From: Chromobacterium aquaticum
Lineage (GTDB): Bacteria > Pseudomonadota > Gammaproteobacteria > Burkholderiales > Chromobacteriaceae
DNA: 64,000 nucleotides
Reading direction: 5' to 3'
Assembly (NCBI RefSeq): GCF_021129195.1
Contig: NZ_JAJOHW010000108.1
Span: 23,204-87,203 of the forward strand
Shown: positions 35,979 to 45,182 of the stretch, piece after piece
Layout of the letters: each line of letters begins with the position of its first letter
Position numbering within the stretch: position 1 is the first letter of the stretch
Made by a program: the position numbers and the translations under genes
The notes under the pieces: model-generated
Databases searched by the model: none
The model's input: the letters and a program-made list of their open reading frames with translations, nothing else
Told to the model about the DNA's origin: nothing

Positions 35979-37013
35979 ATGCGTAAAAGCATTATATCCC
36001 TCGCCTTGGCCATCGGCCTGGCCGCGCCGGCCTTTTCCGCCGGTCTCAAGCTGAAACCGGACGCGCCCGGCACATACACCGTGGTGCGCGGCGACACGCT
36101 GTGGAGCATTTCCGGACGCTATCTGAGCAGCCCGTGGAAATGGCCGCAACTGTGGCGGATGAACCAGAGCGACATCAAGAACCCGCACTGGATTTATCCT
36201 GGCGATGTGCTGGCGCTGGACTATGTGGACGGCCAGCCGCGCTTGTCGCTGGCCAGGGGCGCGCAACGCGAGGTCAAGCTGTCGCCGCAGGCGCGCATCG
36301 AAGCCCAGGACCTGGCGGTGGCCAGCATCCCGGCTTCCGCGATCGAGCCCTTTCTCAAGCGCCCGCTGGTGGTGGACATGGCGCAATTCATGCAAGCGCC
36401 CAAGCTGATCGCCGGCCCGGAAGAACGCATCAGCGTCACCACCGGCGACCGGGTCTACGCCACCGGCATCACCGAGGCCGGCACCTGGCAGGCCTACCGC
36501 CTGGGCAAACCGCTGCTGGACCCGGACAGCAAACAGGTGCTGGGCATAGAAGCCACGTATAGCGGCGACCTGGTTGCCGACAAGGCGCAAGGCGAAGTCC
36601 AGACGCTCAAGGTCAGGAATACCAGCGAGGAAATCATGGTCGGCGATCGCCTGATGCGCGCGCCGCGCCAGAATTTCAACAATTACGCGCCACACCCGGC
36701 CAGCGCGCAGATGAGCGGCAAAGTGGTCTCAATCTACAACGGCGTGGACGGCGCGGCGCAATACTCCACTATTGTACTCAATCTGGGCAGCGCGCAGGGA
36801 GTTGAAAACGGCCATGTGTTCGGTCTGTTCAAAAAGGGCCGCCCACTGGAAATCAAGGACGAGCAAGGCAAGCGCACGGTGGCATTGCCGGCGGAGCGCG
36901 CCGGCAATGCCTTCGTCTACCGCGTGTTCGACAAAGTCTCCTACGCGCTGGTTCTCGATAGCACCGGCCCGATCTATGTCGGCGACGGCGTGGCCAGTCC
37001 CGAGCAAGAATGA
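35979..37013 (+). CDS. LysM-domain envelope protein
   Basis: 344 aa from ATG 35979. A signal peptide (RKSIISLALAIGLAAPAFSA) precedes a LysM motif (GTYTVVRGDTLWSISGRYL, ~26-75) and a ~260-residue domain containing LVVDMAQFMQAPKLI and repeated SH3-like strands. Proteins of this type sit upstream of dprA-smg-topA in many betaproteobacteria and bind peptidoglycan; their role is unknown. Its stop overlaps dprA by 4 bases. Confidence 0.88.
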   Translation: MRKSIISLALAIGLAAPAFSAGLKLKPDAPGTYTVVRGDTLWSISGRYLSSPWKWPQLWRMNQSDIKNPHWIYPGDVLALDYVDGQPRLSLARGAQREVKLSPQARIEAQDLAVASIPASAIEPFLKRPLVVDMAQFMQAPKLIAGPEERISVTTGDRVYATGITEAGTWQAYRLGKPLLDPDSKQVLGIEATYSGDLVADKAQGEVQTLKVRNTSEEIMVGDRLMRAPRQNFNNYAPHPASAQMSGKVVSIYNGVDGAAQYSTIVLNLGSAQGVENGHVFGLFKKGRPLEIKDEQGKRTVALPAERAGNAFVYRVFDKVSYALVLDSTGPIYVGDGVASPEQE

Positions 37014-38089
37014 CGCAGCCTCCGCACGACTGGCTGTTGCTGGCGCTGACCCCCGGCATCGGTCCGGCCGGCTTTCTGCGGCTGATCGACGCCTTCGGCA
37101 GCGCCGCCGCCGCGCTGGACGCCAACAGCCGCCAGACCGAGCCCCTGATCGGCAAAGAAGCCGCCGCCGCGCTGCGCGGCCGCGAGGCCGAAGCCGCCGC
37201 CGACTCCGCGCAGCAATGGGCGCAAACCCCTGGCTGCCAACTGGTGTCCTTGCTGGATGACGACTATCCGCCGCAGTTGGCCGAATCCGGCTCGCCGCCG
37301 CCGCTGCTGTTCGCCCGCGGTCGACGCGAACTGCTGGCCCAACCCATGCTGGCCATCGTCGGCAGCCGCGCAGCCACACCGCAGGGCCGGCAGAACGCGG
37401 AAAGCTTCGCTAGCGAATTGGCCGAGCACGGCTTTTGCATCGTCAGCGGCATGGCCAGTGGCATCGACGCCGCCGCCCACCACGGCGCGCTGACCCAGCC
37501 GGCCTCCACCATCGCCGTGGTCGGCACCGGCATAGACCGCGTCTACCCGGCCGGCAACCGCCAGCTGGCGCACCGCATCGCCGAGGAAGGGTTGATCCTG
37601 TCCGAGTTCGCGCTGGGCATGGGGCCGCTGGCCGGCCATTTCCCGCGCCGCAACCGCATCATCGCCGGGCTCAGCCGCGGCTGCCTGGTGGCCGAGGCCA
37701 ACACCGGCTCCGGCTCGCTGATCACCGCGCGGCTGGCGATGGAGAACAACCGCGAAGTGATGGCCATCCCCGGCTCCATTCACAATCCGCAATCGCGCGG
37801 CTGCCACCGCCTGATCAAGGACGGCGCCAAGCTGGTGGAAACCGTGGACGACGTGCTGGACGAAGTGGGCCGCCTGCAACGCCAGCCTCCCCGCGCCCAG
37901 CCGGCGGCTGTCGCCGCGGAATCGCCGCTGCTTGAAGCCATGGGATTCGACCCCATCAGTATCGATGCACTTTCAACCACGCTCGGGTTGACTGTGGGGG
38001 AGCTTTACGCGATGCTGCTCGAACTTGAGCTGGCCGGCCTGGTGGCCAGCCATCCCGGCGGGCTTTTTCAACGCCTGAAATCGGGCTGA
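37010..38089 (+). CDS. dprA: DNA-processing protein DprA
   Basis: 359 aa. Loads RecA on incoming single-stranded DNA in natural transformation. An N-terminal SAM-like region, the Rossmann core (AIVGSRAATPQGRQNAESFA, SGMASGIDAAAHHGAL, VGTGIDRVYPAGN, FPRRNRIIAGLS, EANTGSGSLITARLA) and a C-terminal winged helix (~300-357) are all present. ATGA overlap with the LysM gene. Confidence 0.95.
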   Translation: MTQPPHDWLLLALTPGIGPAGFLRLIDAFGSAAAALDANSRQTEPLIGKEAAAALRGREAEAAADSAQQWAQTPGCQLVSLLDDDYPPQLAESGSPPPLLFARGRRELLAQPMLAIVGSRAATPQGRQNAESFASELAEHGFCIVSGMASGIDAAAHHGALTQPASTIAVVGTGIDRVYPAGNRQLAHRIAEEGLILSEFALGMGPLAGHFPRRNRIIAGLSRGCLVAEANTGSGSLITARLAMENNREVMAIPGSIHNPQSRGCHRLIKDGAKLVETVDDVLDEVGRLQRQPPRAQPAAVAAESPLLEAMGFDPISIDALSTTLGLTVGELYAMLLELELAGLVASHPGGLFQRLKSG

Positions 38090-38124
38090 ACCGCGCTAAC
38101 CCGCATTTTGATAAAGACAGATTG

Positions 38125-38583
38125 ATGTTTGACGTACTCGCCTTCCTGTTTGAACAATTCCGCGATCCGGAAGCCTTTGGCGACCGCGGCGTGCTGATGC
38201 GCCAGCTGGAAGCCGCCGGTTTCGAAGACGAGGAGATCAACGACGCGCTGGACTGGCTGGACGGCGTCAGCGGCCTGGACGACAGCGGCTATCTCGGCGC
38301 CAACGAGGCCAGCGGCATCCGCGTCTACGCCGAAGACGAGGTGGAACACCTGCCCGCAGACGTGCGCGGCCTGCTGCAGTTTCTGGAAGACCACGGCGCC
38401 TTGACGCCGGCGCAGCGCGAAATGGTGATAGACCGGCTGATGGACCTGCCCGCCGACGATATCAACGTAGGCAGCGCCAAGCTGGTGGCCTTGATGGTGT
38501 TGTGGGCGCAACAGGCGGAGCTGCCCATTCTGCTGGGAGAGGCGCTGCTGGATGCCGTGCATGGCGAACCCACCATGCAATGA
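38125..38583 (+). CDS. smg: Smg (DUF494) family protein
   Basis: 152 aa from ATG 38125; a TTG lies immediately before it. FDVLAFLFEQFRDPEAFGD and the acidic helical body match DUF494. The gene regularly sits between dprA and topA in proteobacteria; its function is not established. Confidence 0.9.
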   Translation: MFDVLAFLFEQFRDPEAFGDRGVLMRQLEAAGFEDEEINDALDWLDGVSGLDDSGYLGANEASGIRVYAEDEVEHLPADVRGLLQFLEDHGALTPAQREMVIDRLMDLPADDINVGSAKLVALMVLWAQQAELPILLGEALLDAVHGEPTMQ

Positions 38584-38648
38584 CTTGTCAGGCGTCTGGG
38601 CCGGGCTTAACATGCCGCCCTTGCTTGTCTCGGCTGGCACCCGAACCA

Positions 38649-38677
38649 AAGAGCGCTCTTGCGCTCTTGTTTTATTT
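38649..38677 (+). terminator. Terminator after smg
   Basis: AAGAGCGC-TCTT-GCGCTCTT followed by GTTTTATTT. It makes transcription of topA independent of dprA-smg. Confidence 0.9.
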
Positions 38678-38843
38678 GACGAATATATTTTCTGTCGACG
38701 CGATTTTTCCGAACGGACATTCCCGCACGGTCGACGGGAACGCAGCACCACGCAGAGGCTCAAAGCCATGCCGCGACGGCAGGCTTGCGAAGCCCGACGG
38801 ATCAGCCGGCGCGCCGGCGCTTGCAAACAATTGAAAAGATAAT

Positions 38844-41144
38844 ATGCCCACCAGTCTCTTGATCGTCGAATCGCCGTCCAAGGCGAAAACGCTGAAGAAA
38901 TACCTAGGCCCGGACTTTGAAGTCCTGGCCTCCTACGGCCATGTGCGCGATCTGGTGCCCAAGAACGGCGCGGTGGACCCGGAAAAAGGGTTCGCGATGA
39001 AATACCAGTTGATCGCGCGCAACAGCAAGCATGTCGACGCCATCGTCAAGGCGGTGGGCGACGCCGAACACATCTATCTGGCAACTGACCCGGACCGCGA
39101 AGGCGAAGCCATTTCCTGGCATCTGGTGCAGATCCTGAACAGCAAGAAACTGCTGAAGAACAAGACCGCCCAACGCGTGGTGTTCCACGAGATCACCAAG
39201 AACGCGGTGCTGGAAGCGATCCAGAACCCGCGCGAAATCGCGCAGAACCTGGTGGACGCGCAGCAGACCCGCCGCGCGCTGGACTACCTGGTGGGCTTCA
39301 ACCTGTCGCCGCTGCTGTGGAAGAAGATCCGCCGCGGCCTGTCCGCCGGCCGCGTGCAGAGCCCGGCGCTGCGGCTGATCTGCGAGCGCGAGAACGAAAT
39401 CCGCGCCTTCGTCGAGCAGGAGTACTGGTCGGTGCATCTGGACAGCCACAAGGGCCGCACCAAGTTCGGCGCCAAGCTGACCACAATGGCCGGCAAGAAG
39501 CTGGAACAATTCGACATACCCAATGAGGCCGAGCAGGCCGGCATACTGGCGCGCTTGGAAGGCCACCCGGCGGTGGTCAGCAGCATCGAGAAGAAAAAGA
39601 AATCGCGCAGCCCCGCCGCGCCGTTCACCACCTCCACACTGCAGCAGGAGGCCGTGCGCAAGCTGGGCATGACCACTGACCGCACCATGCGTACCGCGCA
39701 GCAGCTGTACGAGGGCATAGACATCGGCCAGGGCACCGTCGGTCTGATCACCTATATGCGTACCGACTCGGTGGCGCTGGCCGGCGAAGCGGTGGAGGAA
39801 ATCCGCGGCTATATCGGCCTCAAGTTCGACGGCGACTACCTGCCGAAGAACCCGGTGGCCTACAAGAACAAGTCCAAGAACGCCCAGGAAGCGCACGAGG
39901 CGATCCGCCCCACTTCCATCCTGCGCACGCCGGAAATGGTCAAGCCCTTCCTGACCACCGATCAGTTCAAGCTCTACGACATGGTCTGGAAACGGACCCT
40001 GGCTTGCCAGATGGCGCCGGCCAAGTTCGACACCACCAGCATAGACATCGCCGTCGGCGAAGGCATGTTCCGCGCCACCGGCCAAGTGCAGACCTTTGCC
40101 GGCTTCCTCGCCGTGTATGAAGAAGACGTGGACGACGCCGAGGATGAGGACAACGCCAAGCTGCCGCTGCTGGAAGAGGGCGAGACCCTGCCGGTGGACA
40201 AGCTCTACGGTACCCAGCACTTCACCCAGCCGCCACCGCGTTATTCGGAAGCATCGCTGGTGAAGGCGCTGGAAGAATTCGGCATTGGCCGCCCGTCTAC
40301 CTACGCCAGCATCATCTCGACGCTGAAGGACCGCGAATACGTGGTGCTGGACAAAAAGCGCTTCCTGCCCACCGACACCGGCGACATCGTCAACAAATTC
40401 CTGACCGAGCATTTCGCGCAATACGTGGACTACAACTTCACCGCCAAGCTGGAAAACCAGCTGGATGAAGTGGCCAACGGCCAGCGCGAGTGGGTGCCGG
40501 TGATGGACAGCTTCTGGAAGAACTTCTCCAAGCAGATCACGGAGAAGGAAAGCATTTCCCGCGCCGAGGTCACCACCGAGAGCCTGGACGAAGCCTGTCC
40601 CAAATGCAGCAAGCCGCTGTCCATCAAGTTCGGCAAGCGCGGCCGCTTCATCGCCTGCACCGGCTATCCGGACTGCGATTACACCCGCAATATCGGCGAA
40701 ACCGCCGAACAGGCGGCGGAAGAGGCAGAAGCGCCGACGGTGATCGAAGGCCGCAGCTGCCCGGAATGCGGCGGTGAATTGCACATCAAGAAGGGCCGTT
40801 ACGGCAAGTTCATCGGCTGCGCCAACTATCCGAAGTGCAAACACATCGAACCGCTGGAAAAGCCGCGCGAAACCGGCGTGGAATGCCCGGAATGCAAGGC
40901 CGGCCAGCTGATCGAGCGCAAGAGCCGCTACGGCAAGCTGTTCTACAGTTGCAATACCTATCCCAAGTGCAAGTACGCCACTTGGAACCCGCCGGTGGCC
41001 GAGCCGTGCCCGAAGTGCAACTGGCCGATCCTGACCATCAAGACCACCAAGCGCCGCGGCACCGAGAAAGTCTGCCCGCAGAAGGAATGCGGTTATAGCG
41101 AGGTGATCGCGCCGCCGGAAGGCAAGGAAGCCGAGCCAAGCTAA
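38844..41144 (+). CDS. topA: DNA topoisomerase I
   Basis: 766 aa. Relaxes negative supercoils. TOPRIM domain at the N-terminus (LIVESPSKAKTLKKYLG, LATDPDREGEAISWHL), the active Tyr in GLITYMRTDSVAL, and a C-terminal tail with four Cys4 zinc modules (CPKC...CTGYPDC; CPEC...CANYPKC; CPEC...CNTYPKC; CPKC...CPQKEC) between ~585 and 755. Shorter than E. coli TopA (865 aa), which has extra zinc-less ribbons. Confidence 0.96.
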   Translation: MPTSLLIVESPSKAKTLKKYLGPDFEVLASYGHVRDLVPKNGAVDPEKGFAMKYQLIARNSKHVDAIVKAVGDAEHIYLATDPDREGEAISWHLVQILNSKKLLKNKTAQRVVFHEITKNAVLEAIQNPREIAQNLVDAQQTRRALDYLVGFNLSPLLWKKIRRGLSAGRVQSPALRLICERENEIRAFVEQEYWSVHLDSHKGRTKFGAKLTTMAGKKLEQFDIPNEAEQAGILARLEGHPAVVSSIEKKKKSRSPAAPFTTSTLQQEAVRKLGMTTDRTMRTAQQLYEGIDIGQGTVGLITYMRTDSVALAGEAVEEIRGYIGLKFDGDYLPKNPVAYKNKSKNAQEAHEAIRPTSILRTPEMVKPFLTTDQFKLYDMVWKRTLACQMAPAKFDTTSIDIAVGEGMFRATGQVQTFAGFLAVYEEDVDDAEDEDNAKLPLLEEGETLPVDKLYGTQHFTQPPPRYSEASLVKALEEFGIGRPSTYASIISTLKDREYVVLDKKRFLPTDTGDIVNKFLTEHFAQYVDYNFTAKLENQLDEVANGQREWVPVMDSFWKNFSKQITEKESISRAEVTTESLDEACPKCSKPLSIKFGKRGRFIACTGYPDCDYTRNIGETAEQAAEEAEAPTVIEGRSCPECGGELHIKKGRYGKFIGCANYPKCKHIEPLEKPRETGVECPECKAGQLIERKSRYGKLFYSCNTYPKCKYATWNPPVAEPCPKCNWPILTIKTTKRRGTEKVCPQKECGYSEVIAPPEGKEAEPS

Positions 41145-41162
41145 GTCGCCCGCGCTTAAAGC

Positions 41163-41205
41163 AACAGCCCTGCATGGGAAAACCGTGCAGGGCTGTTTGT
41201 TTATT
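41163..41205 (+). terminator. Terminator after topA
   Basis: AACAGCCCTGCA / TGCAGGGCTGTT, a 12-bp stem with an 11-base loop, followed by TGTTTATT. Confidence 0.9.
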
Positions 41206-41227
41206 ACTGCGCAGGCAAGAGGCCGGT

Positions 41228-41605
41228 TCAGGCCGGCGGCGGCTTGAGCCGACGCACCGCCTCGGCTTCACGGATTTCCCTGCCCAGGAAGTAATTGAGC
41301 GCGGTGCGCAGCACCGCGATGGCGCCCAACTTGCCGATCTGATCCCAACTGGGCGCCACCGCGGTGGACAGGATGTCGGCCGCCAGCTGCAACTCCAAGG
41401 CCAGCGCCAGAAAGCGGGCGAAGCTGAGCCGCACCTGATTGTAATCGGCGTGATCCGGGCTCAGGCAGCGGCGGATATAGCGCAGGCCCAGGGTCAGGAT
41501 GCCGATGCCTATCACCAGCGCGCCCAGCGCTTCCACGCCCAGCTTGAGCCAGAGCACCATATTCAGCACCCACTCCTCGACTCCGGATTCCACTGGCGAC
41601 ATCAT
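41228..41605 (-). CDS. DUF1622 membrane protein
   Basis: 125 aa. Three hydrophobic segments: VLWLKLGVEALGALVIGIGI, FARFLALALELQLAADILS and a weaker one near LGAIAVLRTALNYFLGREI. The last segment with LNYFLGREI is characteristic of DUF1622. Function unknown. Confidence 0.85.
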   Translation of the reverse strand: MMSPVESGVEEWVLNMVLWLKLGVEALGALVIGIGILTLGLRYIRRCLSPDHADYNQVRLSFARFLALALELQLAADILSTAVAPSWDQIGKLGAIAVLRTALNYFLGREIREAEAVRRLKPPPA

Positions 41606-41648
41606 CTGACGGCTCCTCTTGATTCAGGCAGCGCTCACCTTACCCGCT

Positions 41649-42020
41649 TCAGCCGAACAGCACCAGGCTCCACACCGCGGCCAGATTGATCAGGCCCAGC
41701 AATTGAGCGGCGCTGCCCATGTCCTTGGCGCGCTTGGCCAGCGGATGCCGCTCCAGCGAAGTATGATCCACCGCCGCCTCGATCGCGGAGTTCAGCAGCT
41801 CGATGATCAGCGTCGCCAGCGAACTGGCCACCAGCAAGGCGCGCTCCAACGGCTGGGCGTGAATGACGAAGGCCAGCGGGATCAACACCACCGCCAGCAG
41901 CACCAGTTGACGGAAGGCGTCCTCATGCCGGAACGCCGCCTTGAGGCCGTCCAGCGAGTAGCCGAAGGCGTTGATCAGGCGGGTGATCCCGGTTTTGCCT
42001 TTGAATGGGCTTTCTTTCAT
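41649..42020 (-). CDS. dgkA: Diacylglycerol kinase, prokaryotic type
   Basis: 123 aa from ATG 42020 (an in-frame ATG at 42032 is possible). Recycles diacylglycerol to phosphatidic acid in the inner membrane. The catalytic signature IIELLNSAIEAAVDHTS (ExxNxxIE) and the amphipathic N-terminal helix GITRLINAFGYSLDGLKAAF are present, with three membrane segments. Confidence 0.93.
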   Translation of the reverse strand: MKESPFKGKTGITRLINAFGYSLDGLKAAFRHEDAFRQLVLLAVVLIPLAFVIHAQPLERALLVASSLATLIIELLNSAIEAAVDHTSLERHPLAKRAKDMGSAAQLLGLINLAAVWSLVLFG

Positions 42021-42104
42021 TGCTAGGTCCATGCGCTTGGGGCACAAAGCGGCGTCGGATGACGACCGGCGCCCCAGCATGCCAGCCCAAGATGACGCCA
42101 ATAA

Positions 42105-42137
42105 AAAATCAAAACGGCCGGCATTGCCGCCGGCCGT
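42105..42137 (-). terminator. Terminator after gshB
   Basis: ACGGCCGGC / GCCGGCCGT with a 6-base loop; on the minus strand TTTTGATTTTTTATT follows. Confidence 0.92.
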
Positions 42138-42160
42138 GTCAAAGGTCGCTGCAATCGGTG

Positions 42161-43120
42161 TTAATGCGCCAGGCAGCGCCGCTCCAGCGCGTCGATGTAC
42201 AGGCCGGCGACATTGATCTCGGTCTGATCCATGATCTCGCGGAAGCAGGTGGGACTGGTGACGTTGACCTCGGTCAGATAGTTGCCGATCACATCCAGGC
42301 CCGCCAGCAGAATGCCGCGTTTCTTCAGCTCCGGCCCCACTGCCTCGGCGATCTCGCGATCGCGCGCGCTCAGCGGCCGCGCCTCGCCGCGGCCGCCTGC
42401 CGCCAGGTTGCCGCGGGTTTCCCCGGCGGCGGGAATCCGCGCCAGGCACCAGTCCACCGGCTCGCCGTCGATTACCAGGATGCGTTTGTCGCCGTCGCGG
42501 ATCTCCGGAATATAACGCTGCGCCATCACCGTGCGCTTGCCGCGCAGGGTAATGGTTTCAATGATCACCGACAGATTGGCGTCGTCCGGACGCACCCGGA
42601 AGATGCTATCGCCACCCATGCTGTCCAGCGGCTTCAGGATCACGTCCTGATGCTGATTGACGAAGGCGCGCAGCCGGTGCGATTCGCCGGTGATCAGCGT
42701 CGGCGCGGTCAGTTCCGGGAATTGCAGAATGGCCAGCTTCTCGTTGAAATCACGCAAGGCCTGGCCGCTGGTGAACACCTTGGCGCCCTGGGCCTCCGCC
42801 AGCGTGAACAACTGCGAGGCGTACAAGTACTCCATGTCGAACGGCGGGTCCTTGCGCATCACCACGGCGCTAAAGGCCTGCAAGGGCTGGCGGTGCAGCT
42901 CGCCCAGCTTGAACCAGACGGGATGTTCGCCCGCGTTCTGACCAGTCAGGCTCAGATCGCGCGCATCCACCAGCACGCGTCCGCCTTCCACCGATAACTG
43001 GTGCGCCTCGGCGAAGCTCAGGGCGTGGCCGCGCGCGGCGGCCTCCTGCATCATCGCGAAGGTAGTGTCCTTGTAAAGCTTGAAGTGATCCAGCGGATCG
43101 GCAATGAACAAGATACGCAT
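42161..43120 (-). CDS. gshB: Glutathione synthetase
   Basis: 319 aa. Joins gamma-glutamylcysteine and glycine. ATP-grasp fold with [20 protein letters not shown] at the N-terminus, [15 protein letters not shown], the ATP segment [15 protein letters not shown] and metal-site ending [13 protein letters not shown]. It is the last gene of the gshA-unknown-gshB unit. Confidence 0.96.
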   Translation of the reverse strand: MRILFIADPLDHFKLYKDTTFAMMQEAAARGHALSFAEAHQLSVEGGRVLVDARDLSLTGQNAGEHPVWFKLGELHRQPLQAFSAVVMRKDPPFDMEYLYASQLFTLAEAQGAKVFTSGQALRDFNEKLAILQFPELTAPTLITGESHRLRAFVNQHQDVILKPLDSMGGDSIFRVRPDDANLSVIIETITLRGKRTVMAQRYIPEIRDGDKRILVIDGEPVDWCLARIPAAGETRGNLAAGGRGEARPLSARDREIAEAVGPELKKRGILLAGLDVIGNYLTEVNVTSPTCFREIMDQTEINVAGLYIDALERRCLAH

Positions 43121-43125
43121 GCTTG

Positions 43126-43740
43126 TCAGTCCTCGCTTGGCTTGGCGGTATCGCGCAATATGCGCGCCATATCGCCTCGCGCTTTTTCCATCATCTCATC
43201 GGCTTGGGCGGCGACGGCAAGAAAGGCCTCCTCGCCGGCTCCATTATAGGAGCAGCCCAGATAGCGCAGTGGCTCGTCCTGTGGCGCGCCCAGCAGCGCC
43301 GCCATCGGATTGGCCGGCATCTGATAGGCCGACAACATCGGCCCGTCATTGCCGACAAAGCGGTAATACTGCTCCGTCGCCCGGATAGGCGCGCGTTTGA
43401 GCCGCAGCCGGGACGCGGCTTCGGCCATTGTCCAAACGGACGGCAGCGGCACCGACACGAACTCCTTGTGCAGCGCCAGCCGCGTCGTCTCCACGCCGAA
43501 CACCCGGATCGGCCGCTGCAGATCGTAGACATACACGCCCAGGCTGCTGGCCTGCTCACTCTTGCGTATCCAGGCCGGCCCCTTGTCGAACACCACGTCC
43601 AGCAAGGCCGGCTGCAGCGCCTGGTAGCGCTCGAACGATGCGCACTGCACCAATTCCTCCAGCGCCTGCGGCGTCAAGGCCTCGTCGTCGGCCGCCGAGG
43701 CCGTCGTCGCCAACAACGCCAGGCTCAGCCAGGCTTTCAT
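43126..43740 (-). CDS. Exported protein of unknown function inside the glutathione operon
   Basis: 204 aa from ATG 43740, overlapping the gshA stop by four bases (ATGA); gshB starts 5 bases after its stop. A signal peptide ([15 protein letters not shown]) is followed by a soluble domain with conserved-looking [28 protein letters not shown] and two Cys ([19 protein letters not shown]) that could form a disulfide. I do not recognise it. The tight coupling on both sides suggests a role connected to glutathione, perhaps periplasmic redox. Confidence 0.85.
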   Translation of the reverse strand: MKAWLSLALLATTASAADDEALTPQALEELVQCASFERYQALQPALLDVVFDKGPAWIRKSEQASSLGVYVYDLQRPIRVFGVETTRLALHKEFVSVPLPSVWTMAEAASRLRLKRAPIRATEQYYRFVGNDGPMLSAYQMPANPMAALLGAPQDEPLRYLGCSYNGAGEEAFLAVAAQADEMMEKARGDMARILRDTAKPSED

Positions 43741-45026
43741 TCCTCCGCGTCCGGATCGGTGGCTTCCAGTTCCAGCGCCGCCGCCAGCAAGGCCAGCCGC
43801 GAGATCACGCCATAGGCGTAGAAACGGTTGGGCGCACAGTCCGGCGTGCCTTGGCGATCCGGCAGGCAAGCGGTCTCGAACGATAGCGGCACGAAGTGCA
43901 TGCCGGGCGCGTTCAGGTTCTCGTCTATGCCGCGGCCGGTATGCACGCGGTAGAAGCCGCCGGTCACGTAGCGGTCCATCATGTAAACCACCGGCTCCGC
44001 CACCGCGTCTTCCACCGTTTCGAAGGTGTACACGCCCTCCTGGACGATGACCTCGGACACCTCCAGGCCTTCCTTGACCACCGACATCTTGTTGCGCGCC
44101 TTGCGGTTCAGGCCCAGCACCTCGTCCGGGCTCTTCACGCTCATCACGCCCATGCCGTAAGTGCCGGCATCGGCCTTGACGATGACGAAGGGCTCGTTGT
44201 CTATGCCGTACTCGCGGTATTTGATCCGGATTTTCTCCAGCATCCGCGACACTTCGTCCGCCAGCTGCTCCTCGCCGGTGCGGGCGTGGAAGTCCAGGCC
44301 GCTACAGCTGGCGAAATAGGGATTGATGGTCCAGGGATCGATGGAGATCAAGCGCGCGAAGTCCTCGCACACCTTGTCGTAGGCGGCGAAGTGGTTGCTC
44401 TTGCGGCGCACTGCCCAGCCCGCGTGCAGCGGCGGCAACAGGTTTTGCTCCAGGCCCTTGAGCAGGTCGGGAATGCCGCCGGACAAATCGTTGTTCAGCA
44501 GGATCACGCAGGGATTGAAGCCATCCGCCAGCACCAGGCGGTTGCCGCGGCGCTCTATGGGCTCCAGGCGCACGGTGTCGCCATTGGCGGATAGCAGCTC
44601 GGTCGGCTCGGTGATTTCCGGATTCAGCGAACCCAAGCGCACCTTGAGGCCGGCCTGTTCGAAAATATGCACCAGCGCGGCGATATTCTGCAGGTAGAAG
44701 GTGTTGCGGGTGTGGTTTTCCGGAATCAGCAGAATGCTGCGCGCTTCCGGACACACTTTCTCCACCGCGCTTTGCGCGGCGTGCACCGCCAGCGGCAGGA
44801 AATCGCGGTTCAGGTTGTTGTGGCCGCCGGGGAACAGGTTCATGTCCACCGGCGCCAGCTTGAAGCCGCTGTTGCGCAGGTCCACCGAGCCATAGAACGG
44901 CGCCGCGTGGTTGTGCCACTGACTGCGGAACCAGTGTTCGATCTGAGGCTGGGCAGTCAGGATGCGGCTTTCCAGTTCGTAAAGCGGGCCGGTCAAAGCG
45001 GTTGCCAGATGCGGAACGGGCGGCAT
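43737..45026 (-). CDS. gshA: Glutamate-cysteine ligase (proteobacterial-specific type)
   Basis: 429 aa from ATG 45026, chosen for AAGGGGA 5 bases upstream (the frame is open 21 codons further). First step of glutathione synthesis. It is the betaproteobacterial family unrelated to E. coli GshA: AAPFYGSVDLRNSGFKLAP, VDMNLFPGGHNNLNRDFLP, IVKADAGTYGMGVM and YMMDRYVTGGFYRVH are recognisable blocks. Confidence 0.93.
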   Translation of the reverse strand: MPPVPHLATALTGPLYELESRILTAQPQIEHWFRSQWHNHAAPFYGSVDLRNSGFKLAPVDMNLFPGGHNNLNRDFLPLAVHAAQSAVEKVCPEARSILLIPENHTRNTFYLQNIAALVHIFEQAGLKVRLGSLNPEITEPTELLSANGDTVRLEPIERRGNRLVLADGFNPCVILLNNDLSGGIPDLLKGLEQNLLPPLHAGWAVRRKSNHFAAYDKVCEDFARLISIDPWTINPYFASCSGLDFHARTGEEQLADEVSRMLEKIRIKYREYGIDNEPFVIVKADAGTYGMGVMSVKSPDEVLGLNRKARNKMSVVKEGLEVSEVIVQEGVYTFETVEDAVAEPVVYMMDRYVTGGFYRVHTGRGIDENLNAPGMHFVPLSFETACLPDRQGTPDCAPNRFYAYGVISRLALLAAALELEATDPDAEE

Positions 45027-45109
45027 GAGATCCCCTTGGGTTTTCGAATTGAATTCGCTAATGGTGGGGGTGGCGAGGGGCGAATTCAAGACTTATTGTG
45101 TTTTGACCA

Positions 45110-45140
45110 TTCAAAAAGCAAAGGACGCTCGCGCGTCCTT
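45110..45140 (-). terminator. Terminator after the PfkB-family kinase
   Basis: On the minus strand AAGGACGC-GCGA-GCGTCCTT is followed by TGCTTTTTG. Confidence 0.9.
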
Positions 45141-45182
45141 CCAGTGTCACCTTGCCGCGATCCGGCCATTGCGGCCGCATCA

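Noticed and set aside
38676..38704. TTGACG as a -35 for topA
   Set aside because: No acceptable -10 hexamer 16-18 bases downstream (the stretch reads CGCGAT).
38904..40844. Minus-strand open frame of 646 codons opposite topA
   Set aside because: Antisense shadow; no family features and no start signal.
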